Shown: piece by piece, positions 34,512 through 44,871 of the stretch
Numbering within the stretch: position 1 is the stretch's first letter
Layout: every line of letters starts with the position of its first letter
Assembly: GCA_008802785.1 (NCBI GenBank)
Contig: VUYT01000045.1
Location: forward strand, 34,653-98,652
From: Symmetrospora coprosmae
Taxonomy: Eukaryota; Basidiomycota; Cystobasidiomycetes; Symmetrosporaceae
Direction: 5' to 3'
Length of the DNA stretch: 64,000 nt
Notes under the pieces: model-generated
The model's input: only the letters and a program-made list of their open reading frames with translations
Database searches by the model: none
What the model was told of the DNA's origin: nothing
Translations under genes and position numbers: made by a program

Positions 34512-35735
34512 TCAGAGGTCCCCACGATCCTGCAGGCCCTCCCGACCAGAGGCCTGCGACGAGACCGCCTCGCTCGAGTGGTCCTTCCGCATAGCAAGAG
34601 TAGGGGATCGATCTCTTCCCGCTGTCACTGCTAGCCAGCTGTCATCGAGGTTTTCCGACTGAGCCAGGTCGTCTTGCGGTGGCGCGAGCGGAGCGAGCGG
34701 AGCCGTAGAATCGGGAAGGTCGGCCTTCGGCAGCTCCGAGGGCTCAGAACTGATTGTCGGAGTAACAACTGCGGTACCAGAGATACTTGAGAAGCTCCTA
34801 TGGGCCTTTGGGCATGCCGTGTTGCTCTTCTCGTCATTGATGGTGGCAGGCGGGGCAGCCGCGTCTTTCACGTGCCAGTCTGCCTGCTGGGTGCCAGGAA
34901 GTGCTGAAGGAGCGGCTGTCTGGCTCTTGTCGTACAAGCAAACGGCAGCAACATCCGAGACTGGCATGATCTCAAGGAGGAAGTCATGCTGCGAGATGAA
35001 GAGCTGCAGCGTGCCTGTACGGCATAGCCCGTGCCGGACAGTAATGTCGACCTTCAGCCCATCCTTCACAGAACCGTAATATGCTCGCTCGAGATACTGA
35101 CCTGGCTTGACGTTCTCCCACTGAGCAAGCTTCTTGGCGCACTTCTTCATCCTCTTGATCTTCTTTTCGTCTCTCGTAGGCTCAAGAATCAGGTTCAGCA
35201 ACCTCAACAGCCGTTTCGCGAGCTGCGAGGCCAGCAAGGTCTGTCGGTGACGCATACCGGGGCGCCGCTCCGTCAGCTCAGCCCGTACGGAAGCAACAAT
35301 CCTTCGAACGCCTACCTCAGAATCATTGTCAGGGATCTCGGCTTGCTCCTCCGAAGCGGCCGCTCTTGAGAAGCCTTCCGAAGGTCCGGCGCTTTGCCCC
35401 GCTTCCTGCTTGAGCGCTTCGACCCTCTTCCTGAGACGCTTGATCTCCTCATCTCGGTCTGCGATGAGCTTCAGGCTCGTGTCCTGTTCGCTGACAAGTC
35501 GCATAACGGTATTGCTGTGTTCTCGCTTCAGCGCCGTCATAGGGTCTTCAACAGGTTTCGCTGCCTGCTGCTTCCTCAGCTTCTTTTCCTCCTTCTTCAG
35601 CTGTTCCACTTCGTGCTGTGTGTTGTCTATGACACCCTGCATCTTGGCGACCAGCTGACGCTGCGTGTTGAGCAGACTCTTCAGCGTGTCGAGCTGTTTG
35701 ATGGGCGTGTCTGGTGGAATGGCTGCTACTGCCAT
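34512..35735 (-). CDS. Unrecognised coiled-coil protein
   Basis: A single uninterrupted reading frame of 407 aa from the ATG that gives MAVAAIPPDTPIKQLD (a longer start at 35822 adds 29 unlikely residues). Residues about 15-120 form a long charged coiled coil (VEQLKKEEKKLRKQQ, DEEIKRLRKRVEALKQE). A helical middle block contains LAKRLLRLLNLILEPTRDEKK, then WENVKPGQYLERAYYGSVKDGL and RTGTLQLFISQHDFLLEIMP. The C-terminal 130 residues are Ser/Pro-rich and disordered. I do not recognise the family. It lies between GUT2 and GUT1, but nothing in the sequence ties it to glycerol. Confidence 0.6.
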   Translation of the reverse strand: MAVAAIPPDTPIKQLDTLKSLLNTQRQLVAKMQGVIDNTQHEVEQLKKEEKKLRKQQAAKPVEDPMTALKREHSNTVMRLVSEQDTSLKLIADRDEEIKRLRKRVEALKQEAGQSAGPSEGFSRAAASEEQAEIPDNDSEVGVRRIVASVRAELTERRPGMRHRQTLLASQLAKRLLRLLNLILEPTRDEKKIKRMKKCAKKLAQWENVKPGQYLERAYYGSVKDGLKVDITVRHGLCRTGTLQLFISQHDFLLEIMPVSDVAAVCLYDKSQTAAPSALPGTQQADWHVKDAAAPPATINDEKSNTACPKAHRSFSSISGTAVVTPTISSEPSELPKADLPDSTAPLAPLAPPQDDLAQSENLDDSWLAVTAGRDRSPTLAMRKDHSSEAVSSQASGREGLQDRGDL

Positions 35736-36222
35736 CTTGAAAACGGCAGAAGAGGGCTTCAAGAGATGACAAGTGTCTAAGGACGCCGTGTGGTTGGAGC
35801 AGAGGCAAGCCAGGCCCGTCATTCACGTCAGCCTCTGGAGCCCAAACACTACAGACGGAGGTGCGGGGACAACAAGGTCGGCCCGAGCGCGACCTCGCCT
35901 TCTCCGCATGTCGCACAGGGAGAACTTCAGGCTCAGGCGAACTGCACAGCAATCGGCAGTTCTTAGCCTACCATAGAGCTCACGGACACCGCCTTCACAG
36001 CCTTCCATATGCGCACTTCCTGGAGGTCACCTGCACAGGGACCTCGAGGATCCGGGCTGAACGCTGCGTCAGGACGCGCGGAGCGAACAACGCAGCGCCG
36101 CAGAGAACTTGAACGGCCTTCTCACTCGGAGTGACCGTGCTCGTTCGACCTACCTCCTCTGCCTTCCTGCCCGTTCGAGGTACACCTTCTCACGCCTCCA
36201 CTTCTCGGCTTCCGTGCACAGC
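35736..36222. other. Divergent intergenic region
   Basis: About 490 nt between two unrecognised genes; no signal recognised. Confidence 0.35.
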
Positions 36223-37104
36223 ATGTCCGCAGGCAACTACGGTTTCGACACAGGCGGCCCCGCCAGGTCTTCAAATCACTAGGCAGGAGCTGTACACGCG
36301 GGAGCCCTGCAGCACGAGACGCACTGGCAAGGTGGATTAGCACCAGTCCATGTCATCACGCTCGACGGCCTCGGAGAGTCCGTTGCGGACCTGAAGAACA
36401 GCATCGACCAGCTGCGACAAGAGACGAGAGAGCAGTTTGTCCTTCTTTACCAGACCTTGAAACATGACAACGCCTTGGTCGCTACCGCTAAAGAGCGCTA
36501 TGATCTGCAAAAGCTGTTCCAAGCCAAGGAGCAGGAGAAGGCGCGCCTACGAGAGCGACTGCAGACGCTGGAACAGACATCGAAGCAAAATAATAATCCG
36601 AGTGGGCAGACAGATGCTGGAGATACATCCCTAAGGATCGTGACCGCTATCGAGCCAGATGCGGAGACGATTGTCCTTCAGAGTATCGACGCAAGTTTGC
36701 TCGGTTTTGAGCGTATGATATGACGAGAAAATGTATTAGGCTGAGCGCCATGCCTGTACAGCGGGTCGGCTTCCGGAGACTTTTCGTACGCTTTTCAGAT
36801 GCTTTGCTGGATCGCGTCGTCAAATTGGAGGATGCGGACTCGACCATCTCGGATAGAATTCTGGAAGAACATGCAGACTTTGGAGACCAAGCGTACGTGT
36901 GAGACGGTCGCAGATGCGTAGCCGTTTTGTGCGCTGATGATGAAGGCTTGTTGTTTCGCTTGACAATCCGCAGATGCCCTTGCGGCCTGGCTCACGACCG
37001 AAGACAACTTCTTCCTGCTTCAGAATGGTACCCAGCACTGACAGCGCTGAAGCGTGGCTGGCACAGGATGGGTCCGACATCGACTATATTCTCGGGTAGG
37101 AAAT
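36223..37104 (+). CDS. Unrecognised gene of uncertain structure, coiled-coil middle
   Basis: Coding character is clear but no clean model was found. A candidate start gives MSAGNYGFDTGGPA. An open block from 36283 reads AGAVHAGALQHETHWQGG, LAPVHVITLDGLGES, SVADLKNSIDQLRQETREQF and KEQEKARLRERLQTLEQ, a charged coiled coil. After a probable short intron (GTTTGC...TTAG, about 45 nt) comes VGFRRLFVRFSDALLDRVVKL, IL and EEHADFGDQA. A GTACGT...CCGCAG intron leads to 36974, where one frame reads DALAAWLTTEDNFFLLQN and another SAEAWLAQDGSDIDYILG to a TAG at 37104. These two blocks are in different frames, and neither phase joins them simply. The first exon also lacks a workable donor. It may be a gene with unusual splicing or a decaying one. 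Confidence 0.4.
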
Positions 37105-37233
37105 CATCGAACGTCCGGCACCGATAGGAGCAAGGCCGATTCATTGCATTGAACCAGACAGGAAGCAGGAAAGCATTCAACAGGGCAAGTTGGAAGAACG
37201 GTATCTGTGTTGCACCGGTACATTTGCTGTACG

Positions 37234-37243
37234 CCCCCCCCCC
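37234..37243 (+). repeat. Poly-C homopolymer (10 C)
   Basis: Ten consecutive C in the intergenic region downstream of GUT1. Confidence 0.8.
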
Positions 37244-37399
37244 ATGATTTCTCGACTACGGCTGTTTTGGGTCACAAAGAAACCTGGATACGAGGGATAT
37301 GATACACTGCCCTGCGCCCCTGTGGTATAGCACAGATGTTCGAGACTGAAGCCAAGTATGCGACTGACTGACGAAAGTGCGTGTGGTGCATGCGCGCAT

Positions 37400-39428
37400 T
37401 TAACCCTTGGCGACCTTGGGCTTGTCGGCCTCGAAGGCACCGGCGACGCGGTCGTCGTCCTCCTGGGTCTTCCATCCCTTGGACCTCTCGATGGCCCGGT
37501 TCCAGCCGCGGTAGCGGACGTCACGGTCGGCCTGGTCGTTTTCAGGCTTGAACTCGGACTTGCCGGCGACGTTGACCTTGGTGAGCGTCTCGGGCTTGGT
37601 GAGATCCCAGCCGAAGAGGCCGAGCGCAACACCGGCGCAGATGGCCGATCCGAGGGCAGTCGACTCACGCATGTCCGGGCGCTCGACGCTGATGCCGAGG
37701 ATGTCCGACTGGATCTGCATGCAGAGGTCCGAGTTGGTCATACCACCGTCGACACTGTCAAGGATACATGAGGGTAAGCACAGATCGACTTCAGCGCACA
37801 CGAGGGACGCGGACTCACCGCAGGACGGCGAGCTCCTTCTTGCTGTCCTTGGCCATGGCATCGAGGATTGCCTTGGTCTGGAAGCAGGTAGCCTCGAGCG
37901 TGGCGCGGCACAGGTGCTGCTTGGTGGTGTAGCCAGTCAGACCAATGATGCAGCCAGAGGCAGAGTCGTCCCAGTAAGGAGCGAAGAGACCAGAGAAGGC
38001 AGGGACGACGTAGACACCACCGGTGTCCTTGACCTGCGAGGCGAGCTTGCCGACCTCGGCAGAGTCGTCAATGAGCGAGAGCTGGTCGCGGAGCCACTTG
38101 ACGGAGGAACCGGCGACGGCGATGGAACCCTCGAGCGCGTAGACGGGCTTGGCGTTGGGTCCTCCCTGGTAGGCAGGGGTGGTGAGAAGACCGTGGGTCG
38201 AAGGGACAATCTCGTTTCCGGTGTTGAAGCTGTTGTGCGAGGATCCATCAGCGAGCTGCTCGAGTACTTTCCCGTCAAATGCAGCAAAGGCGAACTCACA
38301 GCATGAATGCTCCAGTACCGTAGGTGTTCTTTGCGGAACCGACCTCGACACACTTGTTGCCGACGAGGGCAGCCTGCTGGTCACCAATCATGCCGCAGAT
38401 GGGGAAGCCCTTGAAGGCACCCGACGTGACCTTGCCGTAGGTCTCGGCGTTGGAGACGATCTTGGGAAGACATGCGCGCTTGACACCGAAGAACTCGAGG
38501 CACTCCTTGTCCCAGTCGAGCGTCTTGAGGTCCATGAACATGGTTCGGGACGCGTTGGTGACATCCGTGTAGTGCACACCGCCGTCGAGGCCACCGGTGA
38601 GGTTCCAGAGGACCCATGAGTCGACGGTACCGAAGAGGAGCTCATCGTTATCGTGTGCCTCCTTGACTGCCGGGACGTTGTCGAACATCCATGCGAGCTT
38701 GGTTCCGGAGAAGTACGTGCTCAGGGGGAGACTGGGGAGGAGTAGTACGCATTAGGGACGCTGGCCGGTGCTGGGAGGAGAGCGGGACTCACCCAGTCTT
38801 GGCCTTGAGAGCGTCGAGGCCCTTGTCGGACTGGCTGGCGAGCTTGCGGACAGTGGAAGTGTTACGGGTGTCCGGCCATGCGATGGCGTTGCAAAGGGGC
38901 TTGCCGGTCTTCTTGCTCCAGACGGTCGCAGTCTCACGCTGGTTCGTGATTCCTGGAAGGCGGGCAGAGACAAGGTGAGTGACTGCACTGCAAGGCATAC
39001 AGTACAGTTCTTCATACTCACCGATACCCTTGATGTCGGACTTGCTGAAGCCCTTCTGCTCAATGGCCTTTGCGACACCGTCGAGGCAGGTGTACACGGT
39101 GCCGATGAGGTCCTCGTGTCGCTGCTCGTGCCATCCCTGGTGGCCACGGGAAACCAGAGTGTCAGCTCACGCTCTCACCTCGCACTCTCTGCACTGCCAA
39201 CTCACCGGGTGAGGGTAGATCTGGTCGTACTCGATCTGGTGGGTTGCGAGAGCCTCGGCGGCCTCGTTGAAGACCTGGAGCGGGGACACGAGCGCAGCGA
39301 GGCGACAGGACCGTCAGCAGCCGCAGCTAGAGTCACAGGCATGGCACGACAACAATGAGAAGGTCAAGACATACGATAGCTCGCGTAGAGGTCGTGCCAA
39401 TGTCGACGGAGAGGATGAGGGAGGTCAT
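37400..39428 (-). CDS. GUT1: Glycerol kinase
   Basis: Phosphorylates glycerol to sn-glycerol-3-phosphate with ATP in the cytosol. Seven exons: 39428-39375, 39274-39206, 39136-39022, 38952-38793, 38731-38300, 38229-37819, 37754-37400 (531 aa, normal length). The start [18 protein letters not shown] is the first phosphate-binding motif of FGGY kinases. The glycerol-binding region reads [14 protein letters not shown] and NAIAWPDTR. Others are [23 protein letters not shown] across a junction, and [11 protein letters not shown], the adenosine motif restored by splicing the last intron. Introns are 47-79 nt with GTATGT or GTGAGT donors. It is transcribed divergently from the aquaglyceroporin. Confidence 0.95.
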
Positions 39429-40506
39429 GTTGGGCTACAGCAGGTAGTTGTGGATGCGTTAAGGTAGGTTGGGAGTGGGTTTGCGGGGAGACTGATTGTG
39501 GAGGCGGAAGTCTGAGATATGGAGAAGAGCAGAGCAGAAAGACGTGGTCTCTCTTCTTTCATGAGACAGGTCGAGCCTCTGGAGCTGCGGTACACGAGCC
39601 CCGCAGCCGCCCCCGCCGCTCGTAGCCGGCCGGCCCTGGGCAATCACATGCCGGATGCAGCGCTCTATTATAACCGAGAAGCCCTCCGGTCTCCATGGAC
39701 AAGTTCATCCACGGGGTCATCGCAAAGCAGCGCGCAACAAGACTCGGAGGGTCGGAGGTGTGAATGGCTGAATTGCGAACATCAGTGCAGCCGACGGCCC
39801 CGGTGCCCAGTGCCAGGCTTTGTTGCGGGTCAGAGCCACGGGGCTCCAGACCGCAGGCACATCCATGCATCCCTGACAGACAGGGTTTGACATGAGTCGC
39901 AGCACGGCAAGGACATGACGGCATCGGGCACTCGAGCTCTCAAGAACGGAACTGGCAAAGCGGCGTTTGTACACATCCTCCCCTTTGAAACGGAGCCCGA
40001 AGCAGCGCGAGTGCTGGAGAAGATGGTGTGGCAAAGCGGAGCCTCCAACTCAACAAGGTCACGTGCCAGGCACGCCCTGCCCCTTCCATTCTCAGCCGGT
40101 GCGCCGAACCCGGTCCGAGTCGCAACTCCGCTCACGGAACGCAAGAATGTGAGCCTCTCCACATGGAGAGTCCGGTTTTCCGCTTTGTCTGCTTGCTTCT
40201 CCCGCTTCCGCATTCAAGCTCGCAGATCTGTCGGATCAACCGTTCTATTCAGCCAGTCGCAAAGCGTGAGTTTTCCCGCGCGCGACCCACACCGTCAGCA
40301 CCCCGGTCACGAGGCGAGGTGGTCCCCGGTGCACCGGCTTTTGCACTGACATCCATGGCTCGCAGGCAGGGGCCACAAATCTCATAAACGAGCCCCGGTT
40401 CACCCTCTTCTCTTCTTTCCTCTCCACACTTCCACCTTCATCTTTTTCGTCTTCACTCGCCCTCAGACACCCTCGCGCCCCAACGCCACATCCTCCCCTC
40501 CCAGCC
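39429..40506. promoter_or_regulatory. Shared divergent promoter of GUT1 and the aquaglyceroporin
   Basis: 1078 nt between the two start codons. A TTATAA element lies near 39668 on the GUT1 side and a C/T-rich leader runs from about 40395 to the aquaglyceroporin ATG. Co-regulation by carbon source is inferred from arrangement alone; I recognised no named factor site. Confidence 0.5.
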
Positions 40507-42107
40507 ATGGTCGGCTCTCGCCCCGCCTCGCGCCCCGTTTCGCGCTCCAACTCCATCTCGGAGGCGCCCATCAACATCCCCGTGGACCCTCGAGTTGCTG
40601 GACCCCATGCGTCCAGGCCACACACTGACCGGAGGGACACTGCTGGCGAGCCCACGCACGGCCACCACCACCACAACAACCAGGACCCAAAGCTCTTTGT
40701 GAGTGGTGGCGATCCCAAGCGATGCGTATAAGATCCGACTGACCTTGCGCGATCTACGTGCACAGGGTCCCGGTTTCTCCTCGGCCCCAGTTCACTCTGC
40801 CGTCGAGTCGCAAATCCGCTATGTCCTGGTCACGCCAGACATGATGCGCGCCATCGAGTCTGGAAATGCGCCCGACACCAACCTTGTCCAGCCCGCTGGC
40901 ACCACTCTCAAGACCGTGCACACCCACACGGCGCACCCGGACACCTTCAGGAGCGATGTCCCCACACTCGAGAAGGGCGAGCACGGTCAGATGCAGGAGT
41001 CTGTTGACACCAAGCACGCGCTGTCCGAGGCTCCATCGAGCGACCTGGTCGAGGAGGAGAACCTCCTGCTCGCAAACCCCATTTCCCGGCTGAGGCACAA
41101 GATTAAGGAGCCTCTTGCCGAGTTCATCGGCACCATGGTCCTCATCATCTTCGGTAACGGTGTCAACTGCCAGGTCGTCCTCTCCAACCTTACTCAGGGT
41201 TCCTACCTTTCCATTTCCTTCGGCGTGAGTGACGCTTCTGTCGGACCACGCCTGAGTTTCGCGCAATATACTGACTTCGCACACGTCAACAGTGGGGTAT
41301 CGGTGTTATGATGGGTGTCTACATCGCCGGTGGTGTCTCTGGAGCTCACTTGTCGCCTGCCGTCACCATCGCATTGGCAACGTGGCGAGGATTCCCATGG
41401 CGCAAGGTCCCGCAATACGTTCTTGCCCAGTTCCTCGGCGCTTGCGTCGGAAGCTGTCTGATCCAGGGCAACTACAAGAATCTCATCGACACCTTTGAGG
41501 GCGGAAACCACGTCCGAACCTTCGGCCTCCCCACCTCGACCGGCTCGCTCTTCTTCACCGCCGCCCAGCCCTACATGACCAACATCAGCGCATTCTTCTC
41601 CGAGGTCTTCGCTACCGCAGTCCTGCTTGCCGTCATTCTCTGCCTTGGTGACGCCAACAACAAGTAAGTCTTTGCCCTCCCCAACTTTGTCCCTGCAAAA
41701 TACTGACAATTCCGCCCACAGCCCCTGCCCGCCCGGCATGAACGGTCTCATCCTCATGTTCCTCATTCTCGGCATCGGAGCTGCACTCGGCACACAGACA
41801 GCGTACTGCCTGAACCCTGCTGTGAGTGGCGGTTCTGTCCGCCACCGCCCGAAGCCATCATACTGACAATTGCCCTCGTCAACAGCGTGATTTCGGTCCT
41901 CGAGTTGCGGCTGCAATGTACGGCTACGGCGGTGGCATCTGGACCTACCGCAACCACTACTGGTTGTGGTGCGCCATCATCGCGCCTATCTGCGGTGCTG
42001 TCCTCGGTGGATTCGTCTACGACCTCCTCGTCTTCCAGGGTCCCGAGAGCCCAATGAACAGGCCCTGGGGCAACAAGAACAGGAAGCAGAAGGCTATCGA
42101 GGCATAG
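40507..42107 (+). CDS. Aquaglyceroporin (MIP family)
   Basis: Plasma-membrane channel for glycerol and water. Exons are 40507-40698, 40766-41224, 41293-41663, 41722-41821 and 41886-42107 (447 aa). A long cytoplasmic N-terminus (about 200 residues; Ser/Arg-rich, His-rich HGHHHHNNQ, Thr/His) precedes the pore. TM1 contains LAEFIGTMVLIIFGNGVNCQ. The first pore box is GAHLSPAVT, so the usual Asn-Pro-Ala is Ser-Pro-Ala. The second is YCLNPARDFGPR with the Asp typical of glycerol-permeable members. The end is a basic tail (NKNRKQK). All introns are GT-AG and fall between or within TM segments. Divergent from GUT1, so glycerol uptake is the likely role, though osmotic export cannot be excluded. Confidence 0.9.
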
Positions 42108-42509
42108 ATGCTCATCTTACCTCTGCAACGTTCCGTGTCTAAGCTTTTAGGGATTGTGATTCGCAGTCTTGTCGTTAGTTCTGGGTTGTCATTGATCGGT
42201 GTCACAGGCTCAATGTATCCTGCAATACCTAATACTCAAGCACGACCTTCTGGCTTCATCCTCCGTCTCTTTGTTGTTCTGCAATTCGCTGGGAACCTTG
42301 CAATATGGAAACCGTGCAATTCAATAGGAGCCTGAAAATAAAGGCAAATCGCGTAGACATGTATCCGCAAGAGCCAGAACGTTGCGTGATCTTGTAATTA
42401 ACAACACATGTACAGATCAACATCTTGCGGAGGAAGACCAGGGCTTTGATGCAGCACGGCTGCGTCTACGCACACGACAGGCAAAGACGGGAAAACTGCC
42501 AGCCAGCTC
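42108..42509. other. Convergent 3' region
   Basis: 400 nt, comparatively T/A-rich, between the aquaglyceroporin and the CENP-X-like gene. No gene seen. Confidence 0.4.
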
Positions 42510-43221
42510 TCACACTCCGAAGTCGAGAGTGAGCGACGCAGTATTCTGCTGAAGGTCCCGCACGTCCATCAGGAGATCCGGTCCAGGCTCCTGTGGCCCT
42601 CTCCCCTCCTGCTGCAGCTTCAGGGCTGCGTTCGCCTTGGCCGTTTCAGCGGACCTGTGGACACTGGGAGAGGTCGAGGCAGTTATGAAAGAGAGATGTA
42701 AGGAGGTGTATAACAGTAAGTGATAGCTGCTCCGTGGGCTGCTGAGTTATGTCCAGGCGTGGAGAATGGCACAAGCAGACGCGACCTACGCCTCGAGCGT
42801 GAAAAGCCGAATGTACTCGTTTGCCATGCTCAGCGCAGGTTTGGAGACTATCAGCTCGCGACGGGGAAAGCGTGATGTTGAGGATTCGATGCGCGTCAGC
42901 CTGCAATAAGGACATGTACGCGTCGAAGTCTGGCGGGCCTGGCGATCCCAAGGATGCCTGAACCGCGAACGGCCCGGGGAATGTTGAGCGACGCACAGGT
43001 CATTTGCTTGCCAGGCGCATCAGCCGTCTTCTTGAAGCCAGTCTCGAGTATGCGGAGAACGGTAGCCTGTGCGAGAGCGTCCGTCCGAAAGTCACGAGAT
43101 GTCAACGGCAGAGACACCAGAGCAGGCTCGACGCCAATCCTGAGGTTGCGGATGAGCCATTGCGCACATCCTTGAACGTCGGGTGGTCGTCCAGCTCGGG
43201 CTTCCGCTGCAGTGGTGGCAT
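42510..43221 (-). CDS. CENP-X/MHF2-like histone-fold protein (5' end unresolved)
   Basis: CENP-X pairs with CENP-S at kinetochores and in the FANCM-MHF DNA-repair complex. The three downstream exons are consistent: 43066-42993, 42900-42790 and 42654-42510. They read ATVLRILETGFKK (histone-fold helix 1), RRELIVSKPALSMANEYIRL (helix 2), FTLEASAETAKANAALKLQQ across a junction, and a final LLMDVRDLQQNTASLTLDFGV matching the family's C-terminal LP-LLLDF end in position. The donor at 42992 (GTCGCT) is non-ideal but the only one that keeps phase. Upstream of 43067 a 51-nt intron (GTGTCT...GCACAG) is likely. The first exon is unclear: the ATG giving MPPLQRKPELDD is in a different phase from the block AQWLIR that fits the junction. 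The gene lies head-to-head with THOC7. Confidence 0.55.
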
Positions 43222-43356
43222 ATCAATAGGCGTACTCCGCGGACAGTCGGAGATGCGGTACGCCAGCTCGCTCGTGCTGCTGCCCGGTCCTCTTCGTGCA
43301 GCTTGCCTCCGCCCAGATTTCCATCTCATCACAAAGCGACAACTGCTGCAGCTACA

Positions 43357-44511
43357 ATGCCAATGACAGACGAAGGTGAGTCTGCTCGGTCACTTACGTG
43401 TGGCCTGTCGCCCTACTGAAGCCCCTCCTTGCAGACATCATCCGAGCTCGGCTTCTGGTCGACGAACGGCCGCTCAAGCGCATCATGAAACGCTTCTATG
43501 CGATAGCCCAGTGCCCTGCGGAGGAACTGTGCGCCTACTGCACTTCTGGAGTCCCCGCAATGTGCAGAGCTTATCCTGATTTCCCACCCTGCCCGCAGCG
43601 ACTCGACGTACGCGACCTTCATCATGGACCTCGACAGCGTTGCTCTGCTCAACAGCGCCCGTGGCCGCACGAGCACAGTCGCCTCGTCCGAGATTGCCGC
43701 GTACAACGCCGAGATAGCGCGCATCGAGGAAGAGACGCGCGAGTCTGAGCGCACGCTCGCCGAGCTCAAGGAGGAGCTTGCGCGGGCGCAGCGGAGCCGC
43801 AAGGACAAGATTGTGTACGACGGCGTGGCCAAGGAGGCGCTCAAGCTGCCCAGCCGCGCGCACTCGGCCGACAACATTGCGCGCCTCACGAGCGAGCTGC
43901 AGACGCTCGAGGCGGAGCGGCAGCGCTATGCCGAGACGTGGGCGTCGCGGCAGGACGCCTTTTCGGCCATTGTGCGCAGCCTGGAAGAGCTGGGCGAGCG
44001 CGTGCGCGAAGAAAAGACAGAGCAGGAGCGCAGGGAGGCTCTAGGAGACGATGACGAGGAGGAAGCAGACGTAGCGGGTCAAGAGAAGGGCGGCAACGGT
44101 GGCAGCAAGAGCGGGAACGCGACCGGTGGCGAGGAGAGTGGCGCTGAAGACGGATCTGCGAAAGAAGACGGCAAGGCAAATCAAAGGAGTGCGAGCACGG
44201 GGAAACTGCTGGATCCGATGGCAAAGGCGTTTGAGCCTGTTCCTTCACCTCTGCGTCAAGGAGAGAGTGCGGGAGTCGCACAAGTCTCTGAGGCAGGCTT
44301 AGGAGCACCAGGTATGGCAGTCGATGGGGATCCGGAAGCGGATGCAGACGAGGACGGTGAGGTCGTCATGCAGCTCCTGGATGACGAAAGCCGGCGCAAG
44401 AGGGCGGCGCAAATAGCGAAAGAGGGGCGAGACGGGAGCCGACGGGAAAGAGAGGAAGGGGAAGAAGAGGAGGAGGATGCAGGCGAAGATAGCACAATGC
44501 AGGATGCGTAA
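43357..44511 (+). CDS. THOC7: THO complex subunit 7 (Thoc7/Mft1 family)
   Basis: Subunit of the THO/TREX complex, which couples transcription to mRNA export in the nucleus. Exons are 43357-43375, 43435-43510 and 43599-44511 (335 aa). The start MPMTDEDIIRARLLVDERPL matches the family opening (D-E-hydrophobic-R-R-L-L-D). The next junctions give FYAIAHDSTYATFIMDLDS. A long coiled coil follows: EIARIEEETRESERTLAELK, RKDKIVYDGVAKEAL, RLTSELQTLEAERQRYAETW. The C-terminal 150 residues are acidic, Gly/Ala/Ser-rich and disordered. The start codon is about 135 nt from that proposed for the CENP-X-like gene, implying a shared divergent promoter. Confidence 0.85.
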
Positions 44512-44871
44512 AGTAGAACCCGCAGACCTCGGCATGGGCGTGTATCACTTGTCGCCGTCACGCTACGATACCGCGCCTAAAGCTCGGGGGCGAGCTCCTT
44601 CGATCGCACTCAGCGGACTAACAACTATAGAGAACCGTAGTGCATTGCTCGGAACATCTATCATCTCCTCAGGGGGAGGCATGGGAGCGCGATCGGCTAC
44701 AGAGCGTCTCGGCCCACTTGAGACTGGCCAGACTGAACGGGACAAGTGGTAGTACACGATGAACGGGAGGGCCAACGACATTGCTGCGATAGATGGTCGA
44801 GACTCGGCAGATCATGAGCGCCGTCACTCCCGGACGCTCTTCAGGGTTCGGAGTCGGACTATAGAGGTGCC
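44512..44871. other. Convergent 3' region
   Basis: 360 nt between THOC7 and the ornithine aminotransferase gene; nothing recognised. Confidence 0.4.
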
